From Cupriavidus cauae (GTDB taxonomy: Bacteria > Pseudomonadota > Gammaproteobacteria > Burkholderiales > Burkholderiaceae), in contig NZ_VWRN01000072.1 in assembly GCF_008632125.1 (NCBI RefSeq), forward strand, positions 1-64,000: a stretch of DNA of 64,000 nucleotides, read 5' to 3'. Positions 59,583 through 64,000 of this stretch are shown piece after piece (the stretch's first letter is position 1; each line of letters opens with the position of its first letter). The notes beneath the pieces were generated by a model. The model was not told the DNA's origin and did no database searches. It saw nothing but the letters and a program-made list of their open reading frames with translations. A program made the translations under genes and the position numbers.

Positions 59583-59954
59583 TCAATGCCAGAAGGCATC
59601 CACCTCGCGCAGCAGATGGCCGGCCAGGATGTAGTCGCCGAGGCGGCTGGCGCGCGCTTCGAGCTCATGCAGTTCCTGGTCGGCAATGGCGCCGAGATCG
59701 AACAGGCAATAGAGATTGCGCTGACGGAAGGTGGTCTTGGGTTTGGCGAGCCCTTCGATCAGGGCCTCGTGCGAGCGCACCGCGATGCTTTCCTGGCCGC
59801 GGTACTGGACGCGTATGCCGCGTTTTTCCCCCAGCCGGCCCAGTTCGACGGCGTCCTGCCAACCCGTTTCATAGTCCAGCTCCAGCGCCAGAACCTCACG
59901 GGCGGCCAGCAGACGCAGGGCCTCGTTTTTGCTGCCGGCTCGTGCGATTGACAT
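59583..59954 (-). CDS. unknown 123-residue protein under a LexA box
   Basis: Encodes 123 residues from the ATG at 59954 with GGAGGTAAGC directly upstream. The product is soluble, mostly helical in look, without a signal peptide, e.g. 'EALRLLAAREVLALELDYET', 'FRQRNLYCLFDLGAIADQEL', 'EARASRLGDYILAGHLLREV'. I do not recognise the family. A perfect CTGT-N8-ACAG LexA box lies 25-40 bases upstream, overlapping the likely promoter, so it is probably DNA-damage induced. No known SOS partner (imuB, dnaE2, lexA) is adjacent, although an Ada/AlkA gene starts 3.7 kb away. Confidence 0.75.
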   Translation of the reverse strand: MSIARAGSKNEALRLLAAREVLALELDYETGWQDAVELGRLGEKRGIRVQYRGQESIAVRSHEALIEGLAKPKTTFRQRNLYCLFDLGAIADQELHELEARASRLGDYILAGHLLREVDAFWH

Positions 59955-59971
59955 GCTTACCTCCGTGGCGA

Positions 59972-60001
59972 TCAAGGACTGTACAAATATACAGTCCTTG
60001 A
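59972..60001 (-). promoter_or_regulatory. LexA (SOS) box inside a 12-bp inverted repeat
   Basis: CTGTACAAATATACAG (59979-59994) fits the beta/gamma-proteobacterial LexA consensus CTGT-N8-ACAG exactly. The symmetry goes further: TCAAGGACTGTA and its exact complement flank CAAATA. It lies 18 bases from the gene start, where a bound repressor would block transcription. Confidence 0.85.
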
Positions 60002-60085
60002 GGTCACCCGGCAAGCGGAAGGTGCCCCGAATGGCTCACCGATCCGGGGCCGAGACCACGCCCGTGCGGCGTGGCCGATGACCGC

Positions 60086-61003
60086 TCACGCCGCCGCGCG
60101 GGTGCTCGTCGCGAGTTCCCGCACAAACGCCTGCATCGACCTTGGCGGACGACCCAGGATCGCCTGCAGCACCAGCGTATTGGCGCGCAATCGATGGGCT
60201 GCATAGTGTTCGTGGATCTTGCGCAGCAGCTCCCATTGGGCCGCGGTGTAGTCCAGCGGCAGGCGCGCCCTCCATCGCTCGAAATCGATCTCGCCGGGGA
60301 CAATGTTGCGGCCGAGCGCCTCGCTCATCATCGCGGCAATCTGCGTGCGCGTCAGTCCCGCCTCGCCGGCCAGCTCGAAACAGCCGTGCGCCAGCCGATC
60401 GGTGGTCAGTGCCATCGCGGCGACCTCCGCCACGTCGCGATAGTCGACGCGGGCCACCGGCACGTCGACCGGATAGGGCTCGGCGAAGCTGCCCTCGGCC
60501 ACCACGCGCGCCCATCCGCCCAGCAGGTTCTGATGGAAGTTCGCGGGCTGCAGCACGGTGAACTGCAGGCCCGAATCGAACAGCGCCTGCTCGACCGGAA
60601 TCTTGCTGGCGTGGTTGGCGAGCGTCACGTCGGTCGGCTGGATCACCGAGGAAAACACGAAGCGCCGTACGCCGGCGCGCCGCGCCGCGGCGACCATGTT
60701 GATGCCGAGCTGCGATTCGTCCGGCGCGAAGGCGGGGCCGATGTAGAAGACGCCGTCGACGCCGTCCAGCGCGGCCACCAGCGTCTCGGGCGAGCGCAGG
60801 TCGGCAACGGCGACCTCGTCGACGCCATTGGCCAGGGCGTGGGGAGCGCGTTGCGCGTCGCGGACCAGTCCGCGCACGGTCACGCCCTTGTCCCGCAGCG
60901 CCTGCGGAACCAGGCCGGCAAACCGTCCGGCGGCGCCGACGACCAGTACGCGGCGCGCCGCCGCGGACTCGGAGGGAGATGTTGCTGTGGCGATGGATGT
61001 CAC
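60086..61003 (-). CDS. NmrA-like NAD(P)-binding protein
   Basis: Encodes 305 residues from GTG 61003 (GAGGAAA upstream). The atypical SDR fold shows 'RRVLVVGAAGRFAGLVPQAL' nucleotide loop, 'VRGLVRDAQRA', 'DGVDGVFYIGPAFAPDESQL', 'RRFVFSSVIQPT' and 'TVLQPANFHQNLL'. Such proteins are quinone-type reductases or redox sensors; the active Tyr is not obvious. It is divergent from a LysR gene with a good LTTR dyad between. Confidence 0.88.
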   Translation of the reverse strand: MTSIATATSPSESAAARRVLVVGAAGRFAGLVPQALRDKGVTVRGLVRDAQRAPHALANGVDEVAVADLRSPETLVAALDGVDGVFYIGPAFAPDESQLGINMVAAARRAGVRRFVFSSVIQPTDVTLANHASKIPVEQALFDSGLQFTVLQPANFHQNLLGGWARVVAEGSFAEPYPVDVPVARVDYRDVAEVAAMALTTDRLAHGCFELAGEAGLTRTQIAAMMSEALGRNIVPGEIDFERWRARLPLDYTAAQWELLRKIHEHYAAHRLRANTLVLQAILGRPPRSMQAFVRELATSTRAAA

Positions 61004-61082
61004 GATGCGTTTCCTCGTTCGTGGTGGATGATCCGGACACGATAGAGAGTCACGTATCGGAGGAGAATACGGGCGCTCGATG

Positions 61083-61109
61083 ATTCTCTCTTCCACAAAC
61101 TGAGAGAAT
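61083..61109. promoter_or_regulatory. LysR-type dyad between nmrA-like and lysR genes
   Basis: ATTCTCTC-N11-GAGAGAAT is a perfect 8-bp dyad with the 11-base spacing common for LysR sites (T-N11-A). It is centred about 95 bases from each divergent start. Confidence 0.75.
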
Positions 61110-61127
61110 GGCGGGCAACGATCTTCG

Positions 61128-61183
61128 AATCCAACCGGAATCCAACCGGAATCCAAACGGAATCCAAACGGGAATCCAACCGT
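61128..61183 (+). repeat. five tandem 11-bp units (AATCCAACCGG)
   Basis: AATCCAACCGG twice, AATCCAAACGG, AATCCAAACGGG and AATCCAACCGT end nine bases before the LysR ATG at 61193, covering its ribosome-binding region. Confidence 0.92.
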
Positions 61184-61192
61184 GGAGCGCCG

Positions 61193-62086
61193 ATGGACCG
61201 CGTATCCGACATCCTGACCTTCCTCGCCATCGCCGAGCACGGCAGCCTGAGCAAGGCCGCCCGGCATCTGGGCCGCTCGCTGCAATCGGTCAGCCGTTCG
61301 CTGGCGCTGCTCGAGCGCAGCCTCGGCGTGCAGCTGGTGCAGCGAACCACCCGCAGCTGCCAGCTGACCGAGCCCGGCGAGGCGTTCCGGCATCGCGTCG
61401 CGCCGGCCATGGCGGAGTTGAACGAGGCGTGGGATGCCGCGTCGAGCCTGAGTACGTCCGCGTCCGGCACGCTGCGGGTCAGCGCACCGGTGCTGTTTGC
61501 ACCGGCATATATCGTGCCGGTGGTCGCCCGTTACATGGAGCGGCATCCGAAGGTGGAAGTGGAGCTGACGGTCAGCGACGCCTTCACCGATCTGCGCGCG
61601 GAAGGGCTGGACCTGGCGGTGCGGATCGGCGAGGTGACCGACGACAACCTGAAGGCGCGCCGGCTGGCGATGCTGCGGCGCGTGGCCTTCTGCTCGCGCA
61701 GCTATGTGGCGCGCCACGGCGTGCCGGCGCACCCGCGCGACCTGGCCGCGCATCGCTGCGTCGTGCGCAGCGGCGAGGGCAACGACGCGCGCTGGCCGTT
61801 CCTGGTCGACGGCAAGCTGCGGCGCTTCGCCGTCGACGGCAGATTGCGCGCGGGCAGCACGGCCGCCGTCAACGAGGCGGTGGCGCTGGGCCTTGGCATC
61901 GGCTTCGGCCCGCTATGGCAGGTGCAGCCTCTGCTCGACCAGCGGCGCCTGGTGACGGTGCTGGACGCGTTCGAGGCGCCGCCGATCCCGGTGCAGGCGG
62001 TATGGCCCGCGGCCCGCGCGATTCCGGCCAAGACGCGGGCCTTCATCGACCTGCTGGCGGACCATCTGGGCGGCCTGTCGTTATAG
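61193..62086 (+). CDS. LysR-family regulator
   Basis: Encodes 297 residues. HTH: 'ILTFLAIAEHGSLSKAARHL GRSLQSVSRSLALLERSLGV'. Effector domain: 'GTLRVSAPVLFAPAYIVPVV' and 'GLDLAVRIGEVTDDNLKARR'. It is divergent from the NmrA-like gene and likely controls it through the dyad at 61083-61109. The leader is made almost entirely of 11-bp repeats, with no usual Shine-Dalgarno. Confidence 0.92.
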   Translation: MDRVSDILTFLAIAEHGSLSKAARHLGRSLQSVSRSLALLERSLGVQLVQRTTRSCQLTEPGEAFRHRVAPAMAELNEAWDAASSLSTSASGTLRVSAPVLFAPAYIVPVVARYMERHPKVEVELTVSDAFTDLRAEGLDLAVRIGEVTDDNLKARRLAMLRRVAFCSRSYVARHGVPAHPRDLAAHRCVVRSGEGNDARWPFLVDGKLRRFAVDGRLRAGSTAAVNEAVALGLGIGFGPLWQVQPLLDQRRLVTVLDAFEAPPIPVQAVWPAARAIPAKTRAFIDLLADHLGGLSL

Positions 62087-62150
62087 CGCTGCCGGCCACC
62101 GGCGCTGCAGCGTGGCAACGCTTGCGACCGGCAGCGCCGCGCGGAAGTCC

Positions 62151-62573
62151 TTACTTCGCGAACACCTGGCTGATATCGCCGAACGCCTTGAATTCGAGCG
62201 CATTGCCCGACGGGTCGAGGAAGAACATCGTGGCCTGTTCGCCGACCTGGCCCTTGAATCGCACATGCGGTTCGATCACGAACTTGACGTTGGCCGCGCG
62301 CAGCTTGTCGGCCAGCGCCTCCCATTGCTCCATCGACAGGATCGCGCCGAAATGGCGCACCGGCACGTCGTCGCCATCGACCGCGCTGGTCGAGCGATGT
62401 CCGGTCTCTTCGGGCGACAGGTGCGCGACCACCTGATGGCCGTAGAAGTTGAAATCGACCCAGCTGTCGGAGCTGCGGCCCTCGGGGCAGCCGAGCAGCT
62501 CGCCGTAGAAGCGCCGGGCCTCGGCCAGATCGTGGACAGGGAACGCCAGGTGGAACAGGGGAATGGTTTGCAT
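62151..62573 (-). CDS. VOC-family (glyoxalase/dioxygenase-like) protein
   Basis: Encodes 140 residues from the ATG at 62573. The vicinal-oxygen-chelate fold is evident: 'LFHLAFPVHDLAEARRFYGE LLGCPEGRSSDSWVDFNFYG HQVVAHL', 'VRHFGAILSMEQWEALADKL' and 'ATMFFLDPSGNALEFKAF'. Metal-ligand candidates are His8 in LFHLAFP, His74 in VRHFGAI and Glu127 in NALEFKAF. Substrate unknown. It is divergent from a LysR gene, probably its regulator. Confidence 0.9.
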   Translation of the reverse strand: MQTIPLFHLAFPVHDLAEARRFYGELLGCPEGRSSDSWVDFNFYGHQVVAHLSPEETGHRSTSAVDGDDVPVRHFGAILSMEQWEALADKLRAANVKFVIEPHVRFKGQVGEQATMFFLDPSGNALEFKAFGDISQVFAK

Positions 62574-62638
62574 ATGTGTGTGTCGGCCTTTGTGGAGAGG
62601 AAGCGCCCGGCTGCGGCGTGGTATGGTCCCGGAAATTC

Positions 62639-62686
62639 TACTCAGCACAAGTCGCGATATGAAGCGAATCATTTTGGCGCTGAGTA
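62639..62686. promoter_or_regulatory. TACTCAGC/GCTGAGTA inverted repeat
   Basis: A perfect 8-bp dyad with a 32-base spacer lies in the 150-bp gap between divergent VOC and LysR genes. The AT-rich interior suggests promoter DNA; the spacing suits two contacts of one LysR tetramer. Confidence 0.45.
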
Positions 62687-62723
62687 TCAAGGATTTCGAT
62701 CGGATACCGCCGAGCCCTTCGCC

Positions 62724-63617
62724 ATGATCCGCTACTTCCGCACCTTCCTGGTCGCTGCCGAGACCGCTTCGTTTTCCGCCGCCGCGGCGCGGCTGTCGCT
62801 GACCCAGTCCGCGGTCAGCACGCAGATACGGCGGCTGGAAGAGGATCTGGGCTGCGCGCTGTTCGATCGCACCGGCAAGTCGGTGGCGCTCAGCGAGCAG
62901 GGGCGCAAGCTGCTGCCCGAGGCGGTGCGTTTCGTCGAGCTGTACGAGTCGATGAAGGGACAGGCGCACGCGGCTCCCGCGCTGACGCCGATCGACCTGG
63001 GCGCGGTATCGACGGTGCAATCGACGCTGCTGCCCAAGGCGATGCAGCGTTTCCGCGCCGATTATCCGAAGACCCACGTCAATATCGTGCCCGGCATGTC
63101 GACGCAGTTGTTGACCCAGGTCGACGCGCGCGAGCTCGAGGTCGCGGTGATGATCAAGCCCCGGCTCGGCATTCCGGCCGAGCTGAAATGGCTGCCCTTG
63201 CTGAGCGAGCCCTTCGTTGCCATCGCGCCGCGTGGCGCGCCGCGCGAGCTGAGGGCGATGCTGGGCGCGCTGCCCTTCATCCGCTACAACCGGCATTCGG
63301 CCGGCGGGCATCTGGTCGACCGCTATCTGAAGCGCCATCGGCTGCGCGTCGACGAAGGCATGGAGCTCGACGAGCCGGCGGTGATCCTGCAGATGGTCGA
63401 CCAGGGCCTGGGCTGCGCGATCGTGCCGGCCGATCTGCTGCCGCTGGCCCAATGTCCGAACGTGCAGGCCGAACCGTTGCCGGGGCGGCCGATCCATCGC
63501 GAGGTCGGCGTGCTGGCGCGGCCTTCGGCGCTGTCGCGCGCGCCGACCGCTGCGCTGATCGACGCCTTCGTCATCGCGGCGCGCCAGTGGCGCGGGCGGC
63601 GGAGCAAATCCCGCTGA
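62724..63617 (+). CDS. LysR-family regulator
   Basis: Encodes 297 residues from ATG 62724. HTH: 'FRTFLVAAETASFSAAAARL SLTQSAVSTQIRRLEEDLGC'. Effector domain: 'IDLGAVSTVQSTLLPKAMQR' and 'LEVAVMIKPRLGIPAELKWL'. It is divergent from the VOC gene, its likely target, and 79 bases before the Ada/AlkA gene. Confidence 0.92.
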   Translation: MIRYFRTFLVAAETASFSAAAARLSLTQSAVSTQIRRLEEDLGCALFDRTGKSVALSEQGRKLLPEAVRFVELYESMKGQAHAAPALTPIDLGAVSTVQSTLLPKAMQRFRADYPKTHVNIVPGMSTQLLTQVDARELEVAVMIKPRLGIPAELKWLPLLSEPFVAIAPRGAPRELRAMLGALPFIRYNRHSAGGHLVDRYLKRHRLRVDEGMELDEPAVILQMVDQGLGCAIVPADLLPLAQCPNVQAEPLPGRPIHREVGVLARPSALSRAPTAALIDAFVIAARQWRGRRSKSR

Positions 63618-63696
63618 ACGGGACGTGGCCGGACGGCTCGGACTCGCATGTCCGAATCCGGCTGGTCGCTTCGCCGGAAAGCGATAGCATGCAGCC

Positions 63697-64000
63697 ATGG
63701 AACTCGATCCCGACACCTGCTACCGCGCCGTGGTTTCGCACGACCGCCGCTTCGACGGGCGCTTTTTCGTCGCCGTGTCGTCGACCGGCATCTACTGCCG
63801 GCCGGTCTGCGCGGTGCGCACGCCCAAGCGGGAAAACTGCAGTTTCTTCGCCACCGCGGCGGCGGCCGAGAAGCACGGCTATCGGCCCTGCCTGCGCTGC
63901 CGGCCCGAGCTGGCGCCAGGCCATGGGATTGCCGACCTGTCGGGCCGGCTGGCGCAGGCGGCGGCGACGCTGATCGACGAGGGCTTCCTGGCCGATGCCG
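63697..64000 (+). CDS. Ada/AlkA-type DNA alkylation repair protein (3' truncated)
   Basis: The frame is open to the last base. The visible 101 residues are the Ada methyl-phosphotriester zinc domain: 'YRAVVSHDRRFDGRFFVAVS STGIYCRPVCAVRTPKRENC', 'GYRPCLRCRPELAPG', with zinc thiolates Cys34, Cys38, Cys65 and Cys68 at the same spacing as E. coli Ada. The next residues ('DLSGRLAQAAATLIDEGFLA') start an AraC-type HTH. The gene may continue as an AlkA glycosylase fusion or as Ada; this cannot be decided here. Confidence 0.88.
   Translation, partial: MELDPDTCYRAVVSHDRRFDGRFFVAVSSTGIYCRPVCAVRTPKRENCSFFATAAAAEKHGYRPCLRCRPELAPGHGIADLSGRLAQAAATLIDEGFLADA

Overview
The window is about 64 kb of very GC-rich DNA with dense, short-gap genes. 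Orphan Bug-type (tripartite tricarboxylate family) solute-binding proteins, many LysR regulators, CaiB-type CoA transferases, a long LeuA and a LldP-LutABC lactate locus together suggest a beta-proteobacterium of the Burkholderiales, most like Cupriavidus or a near relative. The genus is an inference. No rRNA, tRNA, CRISPR array, transposase or phage gene was seen. The window looks like a stable accessory-metabolism part of a chromosome or chromid.

Layout. 1-4.1 kb: the end of an exported operon that resembles the Pseudomonas fap functional-amyloid system (glycine-rich protein, two small secreted proteins with a shared 'VIQN' motif, a periplasmic C39 peptidase and a coiled-coil outer-membrane barrel). 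4.4-11 kb: a DUF1269 membrane protein, LysR and SDR genes, then a LysR divergent from an AtuA/DUF1446 pair plus a Bug protein. 11-16.5 kb: AMP nucleosidase, 2-isopropylmalate synthase and an Ig-like lipoprotein. 16.6-20.2 kb: OmpW and a Fur-box feoA-feoB-Cys-rich operon. 20.4-25.4 kb: a branched-chain amino-acid ABC transporter (livK-H-M-G-F). 25.7-29.3 kb: an IclR divergent from CoA transferase, thiol dioxygenase and enoyl-CoA hydratase, which may form an organosulfur acid pathway. 29.3-41.2 kb: LysR, a DnaJ-like protein, three Bug proteins with acyl-CoA dehydrogenase, CoA transferase, TetR and a creatinase-like hydrolase. 41.3-47.5 kb: lactate permease, lutABC and a GntR regulator with a PdhR/LldR-type operator. 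47.9-50.1 kb: eutBC. 50.1-55.2 kb: a LacI-controlled aldarate cluster with two unrelated galactarate dehydratase families. 55.3-64 kb: LysR, acyl-CoA dehydrogenase, an ImmA/IrrE-like protein without its active site, a MarR-like protein, an unknown gene under a strong LexA box, an NmrA-like reductase, a glyoxalase-fold protein, two further LysRs and the start of an Ada/AlkA repair gene.

Two signals are not explained by the genes. First, short perfect or near-perfect tandem repeats (8-26 bp units, 2-8 copies) sit at gene borders throughout. Many begin on or within a few bases of a stop codon, so that the terminal codons plus stop are themselves the repeat unit; others lie just before start codons. 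Second, several unusually good regulatory palindromes were found: Fur, LexA, GntR/PdhR-type, paired LacI operators 104 bp apart, and a 24-bp palindrome after a TetR gene.

Many operons are tightly coupled by 4-base ATGA overlaps (fap-like, feo, liv, the CoA-transferase operon, lut).
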